Shown: piece by piece, positions 8,184 to 16,252 of the stretch
How the letters are laid out: every line of letters begins with the position of its first letter
Numbering within the stretch: the stretch's first letter is position 1
NCBI GenBank assembly: GCA_938038385.1
Contig: CALHRD010000014.1
Location: 1-37,149 of the forward strand
Length of the DNA stretch: 37,149 nt
Direction of reading: 5' to 3'
From: an uncultured Burkholderiales bacterium
GTDB lineage: Bacteria; Pseudomonadota; Gammaproteobacteria; Burkholderiales; Thiobacillaceae
Program-made: the position numbers and the translations under genes
The notes under the pieces: model-generated
Told to the model about the DNA's origin: nothing
Database searches by the model: none
Seen by the model: the letters and a program-made list of their open reading frames with translations, nothing else

Positions 8184-10043
8184 ATGCCTTCGTCATTGGC
8201 TTGTAATACGCTCTCGGGGGTCGACATCGAGGCTCAGCCCATGCATCCCGACGCCCTGCGTCCCCAATTGGAAGCCGTCATCACCCGGCGTGCGTTACAC
8301 GTCCTGTTCCAGCCCATCCTGGACCTGGTCCATGGCCGCATCTTCGGTTACGAGGCCCTGATCCGCGGACCTTCCGACAGCCCGCTCCATGCCCCGGACG
8401 CCCTGTTCAGGGCAGCCACCCTGCTGGACCGGTTACCGGAGCTGGACGCGGCCTGCATCCAGGCCATACTCGCCATGGCCGTGGAACTGCGGCTCACTGG
8501 CCAGTTGTTCGTCAATGTCTCGCCCGGCAGCCTGCTGCATGGCGATCTTTCCGCCGAGGCCATGCTCGACTGGCTGCGTTGGCATGACATGGACCCCGGC
8601 CAGGTGGTCCTGGAGCTCACCGAGAGCATGCCCGGCTTCGAATACGCCTCTTTGCGCGAGACAGTCCAGCGCCTGCGCGGCATCGGCCTTGGCATCGCCC
8701 TGGACGACCTGGGCGAGGGCTCCTCCAGCCTGCGGCTGTGGTCGGAGATCAAACCGAGCTATGTCAAGCTCGACAAGCACTTCGTCGCCGGCATTCATCA
8801 GGACCCGCACAAGGTGCATTTCGTCCGCTCCATCCAACAGCTGGCCGAAAACGCCGCTGCCCAGGTCATCGCCGAAGGCCTGGAGCAGGCCTCGGAACTC
8901 AGGCTGGTGCGCGAGCTCGGCATCCGCTATGGCCAGGGCTACCTGATCGGTCGGCCCGCTGCCCTGCCCGCGCGGGTGCCCAGCGCCGATGCGCTACGCT
9001 GTCTGGAAGACTGCAGCATCGCCGTCATGCCGGGCACGACCCGGCGCATGCCGGGCCAGGTGCGGGCGGAGAAACTGCTCATCGCCGCGCCCAGCGTCGC
9101 TCCCTCCACCCCCAGCGAGACGGTGCTGGAGCTGATGCTCAAGCATCCGGACCTGCATGCCATCGCGGTGGTCGACGACGGTGTCCCCATCGGTATCATC
9201 GACCGTCCGGCCATGCTCAACCGCTTCATACGCCTCTACAGTCGCGAGCTGTTCGGCCGTCAGCCGTGCAGAACCCTGATGGACCCGGAGCCGGTGGTGG
9301 TGGACAAAACGACGCTGATCCAGGAGTTGTCCGAACTGGTGGTGCGCAAGGGCAAGCAGGCCTTCACGGGCGGCTTCGTCATCACCGATGCCGGGCGCTA
9401 TCTCGGGCTGGGCTCGGGTTTCGACCTGATGCGGGAGATGACCGAACTGCAGATCATTGCCGCCCGTTATGCCAATCCGCTCACCGGTCTGCCGGGCAAC
9501 GTCCCCATCCAGGAACACGCCGAGCGTCTGCTGACCGCACGCGTACCCTTTGTGATCGCCTACGCGGACCTCGACCAGTTCAAGCCCTACAACGACGTCT
9601 ACGGCTTCCGCCAGGGCGACGAGATCATCCGTCTCACCGCCCGGTTGCTGACCGAATACTGCGATCCCCAGCTCGATTTCGTCGGCCACCTTGGGGGCGA
9701 CGATTTCATCGTCCTGTTCCAGAGCCCGGACTGGGAGTTGCGCTGTCAGTCGATGCTGGAACGCTTCGACACCGAGCGCCTGGCCCACTTCACCGAGGCA
9801 CACCGTGGCGCCGGCGGCTATGTCAGCGAGGACAGGCGCGGCAATCTCCAGCACCACGAGCTGGTGACAATGTCCATCGGTGCGGTGCAGATCGAGCCGC
9901 TGGTCTTTCAACACTTCCAGGAGGTGACGCAGGCGGCCACGGCGGCCAAGCGCGTTGCCAAACGCCAGGCCGGCAGCCAGTTGTTCGTCGACCGTCGCCG
10001 TCTCCCGCCGGGCCGGAAAGTCGCGCCGACGGGCGATGCCTGA
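8184..10043 (+). CDS. EAL-CBS-GGDEF(GGDDF) cyclic-di-GMP signalling protein
   Basis: This predicted cytoplasmic c-di-GMP enzyme has three parts in the order EAL, CBS pair and GGDEF. The EAL domain (about residues 20-255) has FGYEALIRGP, VNVSPGSLL, VVLELTES, IALDDLGEGSSSL, KLDKHF, IAEGLEQ and GQGYLIGRP, so the phosphodiesterase metal residues look kept, although DDFG is DDLG. A CBS-like region covers about 280-410 (IAVVDDGVPIGIIDRPAML). The C-terminal GGDEF domain begins NPLTGLPGN and has YADLDQFKPYND and HLGGDDFIVLF, so the signature is GGDDF. The RxxD inhibitory site is absent, with Pro in place of Arg. I chose ATG 8184 (619 aa) because GAGGG lies 5 bases upstream; ATG 8241 is the alternative. 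There is no membrane segment. Confidence 0.88.
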   Translation: MPSSLACNTLSGVDIEAQPMHPDALRPQLEAVITRRALHVLFQPILDLVHGRIFGYEALIRGPSDSPLHAPDALFRAATLLDRLPELDAACIQAILAMAVELRLTGQLFVNVSPGSLLHGDLSAEAMLDWLRWHDMDPGQVVLELTESMPGFEYASLRETVQRLRGIGLGIALDDLGEGSSSLRLWSEIKPSYVKLDKHFVAGIHQDPHKVHFVRSIQQLAENAAAQVIAEGLEQASELRLVRELGIRYGQGYLIGRPAALPARVPSADALRCLEDCSIAVMPGTTRRMPGQVRAEKLLIAAPSVAPSTPSETVLELMLKHPDLHAIAVVDDGVPIGIIDRPAMLNRFIRLYSRELFGRQPCRTLMDPEPVVVDKTTLIQELSELVVRKGKQAFTGGFVITDAGRYLGLGSGFDLMREMTELQIIAARYANPLTGLPGNVPIQEHAERLLTARVPFVIAYADLDQFKPYNDVYGFRQGDEIIRLTARLLTEYCDPQLDFVGHLGGDDFIVLFQSPDWELRCQSMLERFDTERLAHFTEAHRGAGGYVSEDRRGNLQHHELVTMSIGAVQIEPLVFQHFQEVTQAATAAKRVAKRQAGSQLFVDRRRLPPGRKVAPTGDA

Positions 10044-10084
10044 ACGGCTGGGCCGCGGTCGGCGGCAGATCGGCAGCGCGCGTC

Positions 10085-10090
10085 TACAAT
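10085..10090 (+). promoter_or_regulatory. Possible -10 element of the nifJ promoter
   Basis: TACAAT lies about 30 bases upstream of the nifJ start, between two genes on the same strand. No good -35 is seen 16-18 bases upstream, so this is a weak suggestion based on the -10 match alone. Confidence 0.25.
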
Positions 10091-10120
10091 CCGGAGTGTG
10101 ACGTCCGCATAGGGGGCAAC

Positions 10121-13100
10121 ATGACGCAGCATCTCACCATCGATGGCAACGAGGCGGCGGCGCGCGTCGCCTTCCTGACCAACGAGGTCATCGCCATCTA
10201 TCCCATCACGCCGGCCTCGCCCATGGGCGAGCTGGCCGACGAATGGGCCGCCCAGGGACGCACCAACCTGTGGGGCGCGGTGCCGCGCATCATCGAGATG
10301 CAGAGTGAGGCGGGCGCCGCCGGCGCCCTGCACGGGGCGCTCACCGGCGGGGCGCTCGCCACCAGCTTCACCGCCAGTCAGGGCCTGCTGCTGATGATCC
10401 CCAATATGTACAAGATCGCCGGCGAGCTGACCCCTTTCGTGTTGCACGTGGCGGCCCGCACGCTGGCCACCCACGCCTTGTCCATCTTCGGCGACCACAG
10501 CGACGTCATGGCCTGCCGCGCCACCGGCTTCGCCCTGCTCGCCGCCGCTTCGGTGCAGGAGGCGCAGGACTTCGCCCTCATCGCCCAAGCCGCCACGTTC
10601 AGTGGCCGCGTGCCGGTGCTGCACTTCTTCGACGGCTTCCGCACCTCGCACGAGGTGGCCAAGATCGTGGCCCTGGACGAGGCCACCGTATGGGCGATGA
10701 TCGACCCCGCATGGATCGCCGACCACCGCGCCCGCGCCCTGTCGCCCGAACACCCGGTCATCCGCGGCACCTCGCAAAACCCGGACGTCTTCTTCCAGGC
10801 CCGCGAGCGCGCCAACCCGTGGTACGACGCCTTTCCCGGCGTGGTGCAGTCGGCGATGGACCGCTTCGCGAGCCTCACCGGCCGGGCGTATCGGCTGTTC
10901 GACTACGTCGGTCACCCCGAGGCCGAGCGGGTGGTGGTGCTGATGGGCTCCGGCGCCGAGACGGCGCAGGAGACGGTGGAAGACCTCGTCGCCGCGGGTG
11001 AGCGTGTGGGTCTCATCAAGGCGCGCCTCTACCGCCCTTTCGATGGCGCCGCCCTGGTGCGCGCCTTGCCGGAGACGGTGCGGGCGGTGGCGGTGCTCGA
11101 CCGCTGCAAGGAGCCGGGGGCGGCGGGCGAGCCCCTGTACAAGGACGTGCTCGCGGCCCTGGCGCGCGCCGCCGCCGAAGGCCTGCGGGCGATGCCGCGG
11201 GTGAGCGGCGGCCGCTACGGGCTCGCCTCCAAGGCGTTCACGCCGGGCATGGTCAAGGCCGTGTTCGATGCCCTGCAGGACCCGGCCCCGCGGCACGAAT
11301 TCACCGTCGGTATCCACGACGACGTCACCGGCCTGTCGCTGCCCTGGGACGAGGCGTTCCGCACCGCGGCGGCGCGCGCCTGCCAGGCGGCGGTGTTCTG
11401 GGGCCTGGGCTCGGACGGTACCGTCTCGGCGAACAAGAACTCGATCAAGATCATCGGCGAGGCCACCGACCTGTATGCCCAGGGCTATTTCGTCTACGAC
11501 TCGAAGAAGTCCGGGGCGGTCACCGTCTCGCATCTGCGCTTCGGCCCGCGCCCCATCCGTTCGGCCTATCTCGTCGACGCGGGCGAGGCCCGCTTCGTGG
11601 CCTGTCATCAGCCGGTGTTCCTGGAGCGCTACGACATGCTGCAGTACGCCGCGCCGGAGGCGGTCTTCCTGCTCAACCATCCGGCGCCGGCCGATGCGCT
11701 CTGGGCGCAGCTGCCACCCACCGTCCGGGGGACGATCCTCGACAAGCGCCTCAGCCTCTACGTCATCGATGCCTACCGCGTGGCGGAGGCGGCCGGCATG
11801 GGCCGGCGCATCAACACCATCATGCAGACCTGTTTCTTCGCCATCTCCGGCATCCTGCCGCGCGAGCAGGCCATTGCCGCCATCAAGCAGGCGGTGGACA
11901 AGACCTACGGCAAAAAGAGCCGGCGGCTGGCGGAGCTCAACTACCGGGCCATCGACATGACACTGGAGAACCTGCGCCGCGTCGAGATCCCGCTCGGCGC
12001 AGCGGTCAGCGGTGTTGAGCCGGATACGGCCCCTGCCTGCGCGGAGGCCGGACTGCCCGAGTTTGTGCGCCGCGTCACCCTGCCCATCTACCGCGGTCTG
12101 GGCGACCGCCTGCCGGTCTCGCTCCTGCCGGCAGACGGCAGCTTCCCCACCGGCACCGCAAAATACGAAAAGCGCAACCTGGCCCTGGAGATCCCGGTGT
12201 GGGACGAGGCCCTGTGCACCCAGTGCGGCAAGTGTGTGTTCGTCTGCCCGCACAGCGCCATCCGTGCGCGCATCTTCGACGCCGATGCGGCGAAGGACGC
12301 GCCGCCCGCCTTCAAACACGTGCCGGTGCGCAGCAAGGACTACCCGCCCGGTCTGCACATCAGCTATCAGGTGGCGCCGGAGGACTGCACCGGCTGTGGC
12401 AACTGTGTGGAGGCCTGTCCCATCCACGACAAGTCCAACGTCTCGCACCGCGCGCTCAACATGGCGCCGCAGACCCCCCTGCGGCGTCAGGAAAGCGAGA
12501 ACTTCGCCTTCTTCCTCGGCCTGCCCGAATACAACCGGCAGGCGATCAAACACGGCACCATCCCGGGCGCCATGCTGCTCGACCCCCTGTTCGAGTATTC
12601 CGGCGCCTGCGTCGGCTGCGGCGAGACCCCCTACATCCGGCTCGCCACCCAGCTCTTCGGCGACCGTATGCTCATCGCCAACGCCACCGGCTGTTCCTCC
12701 ATCTACGGCGGCAACTTGCCCACCACGCCTTACACCACCAATGCCGAGGGGCGGGGGCCGGCGTGGAGCAACTCCCTGTTCGAGGACAACGCCGAGTTCG
12801 GCCTGGGGCTGCGCCTGGCGGCGGACTTCCTCATGGACCACGCCCGGAAACTGGTGCGGGCACTCGCAGGCGAGATCGGCAGCGATCTGGCCGAGGCCCT
12901 GCTCGAGGCCGAACAGCGCGACGAGGTGGCGATCCGCGCCCAGCGCCAGCGGGTCGCCCTCCTGCTGGATCGGCTGCGCACGAGCAGGCATCCGCGCGCC
13001 GCCGAGCTCGCCGGCGTGGCCGAATGGCTGATCCGGCGCTCGGTGTGGATCATCGGCGGCGACGGCTGGGCCTATGACATCGGCTATGGTGGTCTCGACC

Positions 13101-13750
13101 ACGTGCTGGCCCTGCCTCACGACGTCAACATCCTGGTGCTGGACACCGAGGTCTATTCCAACACCGGCGGCCAGACCTCCAAGGCCACCCCCCTCGGCGC
13201 GGTGGCCAAGTTCTCCGCCGGCGGCAAGCCCACCGCCAAGAAGGACCTGGGGCGACTGGCCATGGACTATGGCCATGTCTATGTCGCCAGCGTTGCCTAC
13301 GGGGCCAAGGACGTGCACACCCTGCGTGTGTTCCACGAGGCGGAGAGCTATGCCGGCCCCGCGCTGATCATCGCCTACAGCCCGTGCATCGCGCATGGCG
13401 TAGATCTGGCGCACAATCTGCGCCAGCAGGACCTGGCCGTGCGGACCGGCCACTGGCCGCTGTTCCGCTATGACCCCCGCACGGAGGCGGCAGGCAACCC
13501 CTTCCGCCTGGATTCCGCCCCGCCCGGCAGACCGCTCAAGGACTTCATGGACAGCGAGACGCGTTTCGCCATGCTCTGGCGTAGTCACCCCGAGGCCGCC
13601 GCGGCCCTCCTCGATGCCGCCCAGGCTGAGGTCCGGCGGCGCTATGCGGCCTATGAGACCCTGGCCCGTTGCCCCGCCCCGAACCCCGGTCAGGACCGGC
13701 GCACCGCTGTGACCGCGGCGGATGGCGCGCGGCCACCGCAAGGAGACTGA
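10121..13750 (+). CDS. nifJ: Pyruvate:ferredoxin (flavodoxin) oxidoreductase, single-chain
   Basis: PFOR catalyses pyruvate + CoA + 2 oxidised ferredoxin to acetyl-CoA + CO2 + 2 reduced ferredoxin, via thiamine diphosphate and three [4Fe-4S] clusters. The start at ATG 10121 has AGGGGG 4 bases upstream and gives 1209 aa, the normal length. The N-terminal domain has EVIAIYPITPASPMGE. A two-cluster ferredoxin domain has C699/C702/C705 (CTQCGKCVFVCP) and C756 onward (CTGCGNCVEACP). The TPP domain has GGDGWAYDIGYGGLDHV and SNTGGQTSKATP. Proximal-cluster cysteines fall at 830, 833, 858 and 1089, the same spacing as in the Desulfovibrio enzyme. It is intact. The same frame stays open far upstream through the previous gene, but without homology. 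It is translationally adjacent to the next gene. Confidence 0.97.
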   Translation: MTQHLTIDGNEAAARVAFLTNEVIAIYPITPASPMGELADEWAAQGRTNLWGAVPRIIEMQSEAGAAGALHGALTGGALATSFTASQGLLLMIPNMYKIAGELTPFVLHVAARTLATHALSIFGDHSDVMACRATGFALLAAASVQEAQDFALIAQAATFSGRVPVLHFFDGFRTSHEVAKIVALDEATVWAMIDPAWIADHRARALSPEHPVIRGTSQNPDVFFQARERANPWYDAFPGVVQSAMDRFASLTGRAYRLFDYVGHPEAERVVVLMGSGAETAQETVEDLVAAGERVGLIKARLYRPFDGAALVRALPETVRAVAVLDRCKEPGAAGEPLYKDVLAALARAAAEGLRAMPRVSGGRYGLASKAFTPGMVKAVFDALQDPAPRHEFTVGIHDDVTGLSLPWDEAFRTAAARACQAAVFWGLGSDGTVSANKNSIKIIGEATDLYAQGYFVYDSKKSGAVTVSHLRFGPRPIRSAYLVDAGEARFVACHQPVFLERYDMLQYAAPEAVFLLNHPAPADALWAQLPPTVRGTILDKRLSLYVIDAYRVAEAAGMGRRINTIMQTCFFAISGILPREQAIAAIKQAVDKTYGKKSRRLAELNYRAIDMTLENLRRVEIPLGAAVSGVEPDTAPACAEAGLPEFVRRVTLPIYRGLGDRLPVSLLPADGSFPTGTAKYEKRNLALEIPVWDEALCTQCGKCVFVCPHSAIRARIFDADAAKDAPPAFKHVPVRSKDYPPGLHISYQVAPEDCTGCGNCVEACPIHDKSNVSHRALNMAPQTPLRRQESENFAFFLGLPEYNRQAIKHGTIPGAMLLDPLFEYSGACVGCGETPYIRLATQLFGDRMLIANATGCSSIYGGNLPTTPYTTNAEGRGPAWSNSLFEDNAEFGLGLRLAADFLMDHARKLVRALAGEIGSDLAEALLEAEQRDEVAIRAQRQRVALLLDRLRTSRHPRAAELAGVAEWLIRRSVWIIGGDGWAYDIGYGGLDHVLALPHDVNILVLDTEVYSNTGGQTSKATPLGAVAKFSAGGKPTAKKDLGRLAMDYGHVYVASVAYGAKDVHTLRVFHEAESYAGPALIIAYSPCIAHGVDLAHNLRQQDLAVRTGHWPLFRYDPRTEAAGNPFRLDSAPPGRPLKDFMDSETRFAMLWRSHPEAAAALLDAAQAEVRRRYAAYETLARCPAPNPGQDRRTAVTAADGARPPQGD

Positions 13751-13751
13751 G

Positions 13752-14777
13752 ATGCCCGACCTGACGACAGACTACGTGGGCCTGCAGCTCAAGAACCCCC
13801 TGGTCCCCTCCGCCTCGCCCCTGACGCGCGATCTGGACGGCGTGCTCAGGCTGGAGGACGCCGGCGCCGCGGCGGTGGTGATGTATTCGTTGTTCGAGGA
13901 AGAATTGCAGGCCGAGGACGATCAGGCCATGCGCTTCCTGTTGCACGGCGAACTGGGCCACGGCGAGGCGGCGTCCTTCCTGCCCGAGCCTGCCCACTAC
14001 TGCAGCGGGCTCGATGCCTATCTGGAGCAGCTCACGCATCTGAAGCGGCGGCTTGAGATCCCGGTGGTGGCCAGTCTCAACGGCACCTCCCTGTCCGGCT
14101 GGGTGGAGCTGGGCCGGGAACTGCAACGGGCCGGGGCGGACGCCCTGGAACTCAACGTCTATCACGTCGCGGCCGATCCCCTGGTGAGCGGGCAGTCGGT
14201 CGAGGCGCGCTATGTCAGCCTGTTGGCTGAGCTGCGCGCCCAGGTCGAGATCCCCATCGTCATGAAGCTCTCGCCCTACTTCTCGTCGCTGCCACATTTC
14301 ATCAGGGACTTGGAGGTGGCCGGAGCCAACGGCGTGGCCCTGTTCAACCGTTTCTATCAGCCGGACATCGACCTGGAACATCTGCGTATCTCGCATCAGT
14401 TGCACCTGTCCTATCCCGACGAGGCCCTGTTGCGCATCCGCTGGCTGGCCATCCTGCACGGGCGGGTGGACCTGACCCTGGCCGCCACGGGCGGGGTGCA
14501 TAGCCATCAGGAGGCGCTCAAGATGCTGCTGGCTGGCGCCGACGTGGTCCACCTGGCCTCGACCCTGCTGCAGCATGGTCCCGCCCGCCTGAGCGAGATC
14601 CTCGAACACATGCGCCAGTGGCTGGAGGAGAAGGAATACGCTTCGGTGCGTCAACTCAAGGGCAGCATGAGCCAGAAGAACCTGCCCGACCCCACGGCGT
14701 TGGAACGGGCCAATTACGTGCGGGTGATCCAGGGCTACGTCCCGACGCTCTGGGAGCAGCGGGAATACGAGGCATGA
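13752..14777 (+). CDS. Dihydroorotate dehydrogenase-like FMN protein paired with PFOR
   Basis: This is a 341-aa TIM-barrel flavoprotein of the class I DHOD superfamily. N-terminal MPDLTTDYVGLQLKNPLVPS, LNVYHVAADP, VMKLSPYFSSLP and ATGGVHSHQEALKMLLAGAD are FMN/substrate-site motifs of the fold. It has no iron-sulfur cysteines. The start ATG 13752 lies 1 base after the nifJ stop, with AGGAG upstream. Such DHOD-like proteins are often encoded directly after nifJ; their substrate is not established to my knowledge, and this one is unlikely to be the organism's PyrD. A role in an electron-transfer or reductase step fed by PFOR is inference. The C-terminus (NYVRVIQGYVPTLWEQREYEA) extends beyond the core barrel. 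Confidence 0.85.
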   Translation: MPDLTTDYVGLQLKNPLVPSASPLTRDLDGVLRLEDAGAAAVVMYSLFEEELQAEDDQAMRFLLHGELGHGEAASFLPEPAHYCSGLDAYLEQLTHLKRRLEIPVVASLNGTSLSGWVELGRELQRAGADALELNVYHVAADPLVSGQSVEARYVSLLAELRAQVEIPIVMKLSPYFSSLPHFIRDLEVAGANGVALFNRFYQPDIDLEHLRISHQLHLSYPDEALLRIRWLAILHGRVDLTLAATGGVHSHQEALKMLLAGADVVHLASTLLQHGPARLSEILEHMRQWLEEKEYASVRQLKGSMSQKNLPDPTALERANYVRVIQGYVPTLWEQREYEA

Positions 14778-14791
14778 GGTGATCCCGGTCA

Positions 14792-14811
14792 ATCAGACCA
14801 TGACGTCTGAT
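14792..14811. other. Short perfect hairpin after the nifJ-DHOD pair
   Basis: ATCAGAC and GTCTGAT form a 7-bp stem with a 6-base loop, 15 bases after the flavoprotein stop. No T-tract follows, so it is not a clear intrinsic terminator. It could stabilise the 3' end of the message or be chance. Confidence 0.3.
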
Positions 14812-14880
14812 GTCGGCAACAGTGTCGAATTTTCGTCGACCCCGGATTCTACGGTACAAATGTTCTATATCCGAATGCTT

Positions 14881-14889
14881 TGGTATACT
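14881..14889 (+). promoter_or_regulatory. Extended -10 promoter for the repeat-protein gene
   Basis: TGGTATACT is a TGn extended -10 with TATACT, in a locally AT-rich stretch 42 bases upstream of the repeat-protein ATG. The -35 is poor (TGTTCT at 14861-14866, 17-base spacer), as is usual for extended -10 promoters. The gene ends in its own terminator, so it looks monocistronic. Confidence 0.55.
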
Positions 14890-14930
14890 TTGACTACCCT
14901 CAACCGCAATCACATCTTACGGAGACGCAC

Positions 14931-15827
14931 ATGAAACTCAAGACCTTGACCCTCTCCATCGCCTTGTCCGTGGCCGTCGCTGCGCCGCTGACCGCAACCG
15001 CCCAGCAGGCGCCGGCTGGCCAGCCGTCCGCCCCTGCCGCCCAGATGCCCCAGACCCCCGAGCAATGGGCCGCCACCATGTGGGACTTCACGCGCAACCC
15101 CATGATGCTGAAGGATCCCAAGGCCTTCGTGCCCTGGTTCAGCGCCGCCCTGGAACCGAGTTTCTACACGGGTCTGGGCATGCAGTCGCTGGATCCCGCC
15201 ATGTGGGGCTACATGATGAACACCATGATGAATCCGGCCGCCTTCAGTGCCTGGATGCCCCTCATGACCGACCCCAACGTCTACATGCGCTGGCTGACGG
15301 CGTCCATGGACCCCAATTTCTACACCGCGCTGCTCACCCAGCTCACCGACCCGGGCAAGATGATGCGCTGGGCCATGGCACCCATGGATCCGAAGCTCCT
15401 GAGCCTGATGATGCAGGGCATCAACCCGGCCATGTACATGAAGTGGATGATGTCCCCCCTGGACCCGCGCATGATGCAGGCCATGGTCACGCCCATGAAC
15501 CCCAATGTGTACATGGGCTGGCTGGGCGCCATGATGAACCCGGCCTCCTACGGCGACCTGTGGAAGGGCTTCCTGACCCCAGGCACCACGGCGCTGCCGT
15601 CCTACTCGGTGCCCGCCGCGCCGAGCGGCCAGCCGCAGGTGTTCAACCCGTTCGATCCGGCAGCCTGGTCGCAGATGTTCACGGTGCCCGGCGCGCAGCC
15701 CGCACCGCAGGCCGGCCAGCAAAAGGGTACGGCCCAGCCTTACATCTTCAACCCCTTCGATCCGGCGTCCTGGTCCCAGATCTGGCAGGTTCCCGGTCAG
15801 CAACCGGCCGCGCCCGCCCAGAAATAA
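14931..15827 (+). CDS. Secreted Met/Pro-rich protein built from 13-residue tandem repeats, unknown function
   Basis: I do not recognise this 298-aa protein. ATG 14931 has GGAG at 14921 and starts a signal peptide (MKLKTLTLSIALSVAVAAPL, cleavage near TATA-QQA). A low-complexity Gln/Ala/Pro linker follows, then from about residue 55 to 220 roughly twelve tandem units of 13 (twice 12) residues with consensus [DNE]P-x-x-[YFM]-x-x-[WL]-[ML]-x-x-[ML]-x. Examples are DPNVYMRWLTASM, NPAMYMKWMMSPL and NPNVYMGWLGAMM. The C-terminal part has two copies of a longer unit, FNPFDPAxWSQ..VPG.QPA, before a Gln/Ala/Pro tail. It is very rich in Met, Trp and Pro and has no Cys. A periplasmic or extracellular scaffold or coat (for example on an inclusion) or a metal-binding Met-rich protein would fit; both ideas are inference. 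Confidence 0.8.
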   Translation: MKLKTLTLSIALSVAVAAPLTATAQQAPAGQPSAPAAQMPQTPEQWAATMWDFTRNPMMLKDPKAFVPWFSAALEPSFYTGLGMQSLDPAMWGYMMNTMMNPAAFSAWMPLMTDPNVYMRWLTASMDPNFYTALLTQLTDPGKMMRWAMAPMDPKLLSLMMQGINPAMYMKWMMSPLDPRMMQAMVTPMNPNVYMGWLGAMMNPASYGDLWKGFLTPGTTALPSYSVPAAPSGQPQVFNPFDPAAWSQMFTVPGAQPAPQAGQQKGTAQPYIFNPFDPASWSQIWQVPGQQPAAPAQK

Positions 15828-15850
15828 TCCGACGCTCCCTGCAAGCAACA

Positions 15851-15876
15851 AAGGCGTCCGTGAGGACGCCTTTTTT
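15851..15876 (+). terminator. Intrinsic terminator of the repeat-protein gene
   Basis: AGGCGTCC and GGACGCCT form an 8-bp stem with a GTGA loop followed by six T, 24 bases after the stop codon. This is a canonical strong Rho-independent terminator. The group II intron remnant begins 4 bases after its T-tract. Confidence 0.9.
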
Positions 15877-15879
15877 CAT

Positions 15880-16249
15880 GTGTGCCCGGCACGGGCGCAC
15901 GCCTGGAGGTGCGAGTCCCCCCGTAAGTTGATCACGGCGAACGAAGCGAAGCGCAACTGCATGAGGGCGACTGATTGTGGGGCGGAAGCGTGGAGCGAAG
16001 CTGCGAGCCGATGAAAGAGAACCGGAGCAGACACGGAGCGAAAAGTCAGCACAGGCCGTGGTAGCTGCCGGTAAGGAGCGAAAGCTTCTGGGCTACGGCT
16101 TCTGGTTTGCCAAGGATGGGGTCAAGCGCCGGGTGGCCGACAAGCCGATGGCGACGTTCAGGCAAAGGGTTGTACCGCCCGGTGCGGACGCGCACGCCGG
16201 GTGGTGTGCGAGGGGTTCGGTCAGGTGTCCTGACCGCCCCTATCCCGAT
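15880..16249 (+). mobile_element. Internally deleted bacterial group IIC intron
   Basis: The left end GTGTGCCCGGCACGGGCGCA matches the 5' start (GUGYG) and early domain I of class C group II introns, followed by the family piece GGTGCGAGTCCC. Near the right end, 16174-16205 folds as a textbook domain V: ACCGCCCGG pairs with CCGGGTGGT, an inner TGCG/CGCA stem closes a tetraloop, and there is a 2-base CG bulge. Domain VI (GGTCAGG/CCTGACC hairpin) and a 3' end CCCGAT follow. Between them only a scrap of the intron-encoded reverse transcriptase survives (16073-16171). At about 370 bases, against roughly 1.9 kb for intact members, it is a deletion derivative. It sits directly after an intrinsic terminator, the known target type for class C introns. 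Confidence 0.8.
16073..16171 (+). pseudogene. Fragment of group II intron reverse transcriptase/maturase
   Basis: One frame reads KERKLLGYGFWFAKDG followed by VKRRVADKPMATFRQRV. This resembles the RT-7 to thumb/domain X junction of group II intron-encoded proteins (the pattern [FL]LG[FY].F....G.VKR.VA.K....F..R). The catalytic YADD part and all of the rest are missing, and domain V follows immediately, so a deletion removed both sides. It is non-functional. Confidence 0.65.
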
Positions 16250-16252
16250 GCC

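Noticed and set aside
8738-10120. Upstream extension of the nifJ frame through the c-di-GMP gene
   Set aside because: It has no homology, Arg/Gly/His-rich composition, and a clear SD and conserved N-terminus at 10121.
9908-13741. Very long open frame (1277 codons) on the minus strand across nifJ
   Set aside because: It is the antisense shadow of a high-GC gene: Gly/Arg/His/Val-rich, without any recognisable motif, while the plus strand encodes a complete PFOR.
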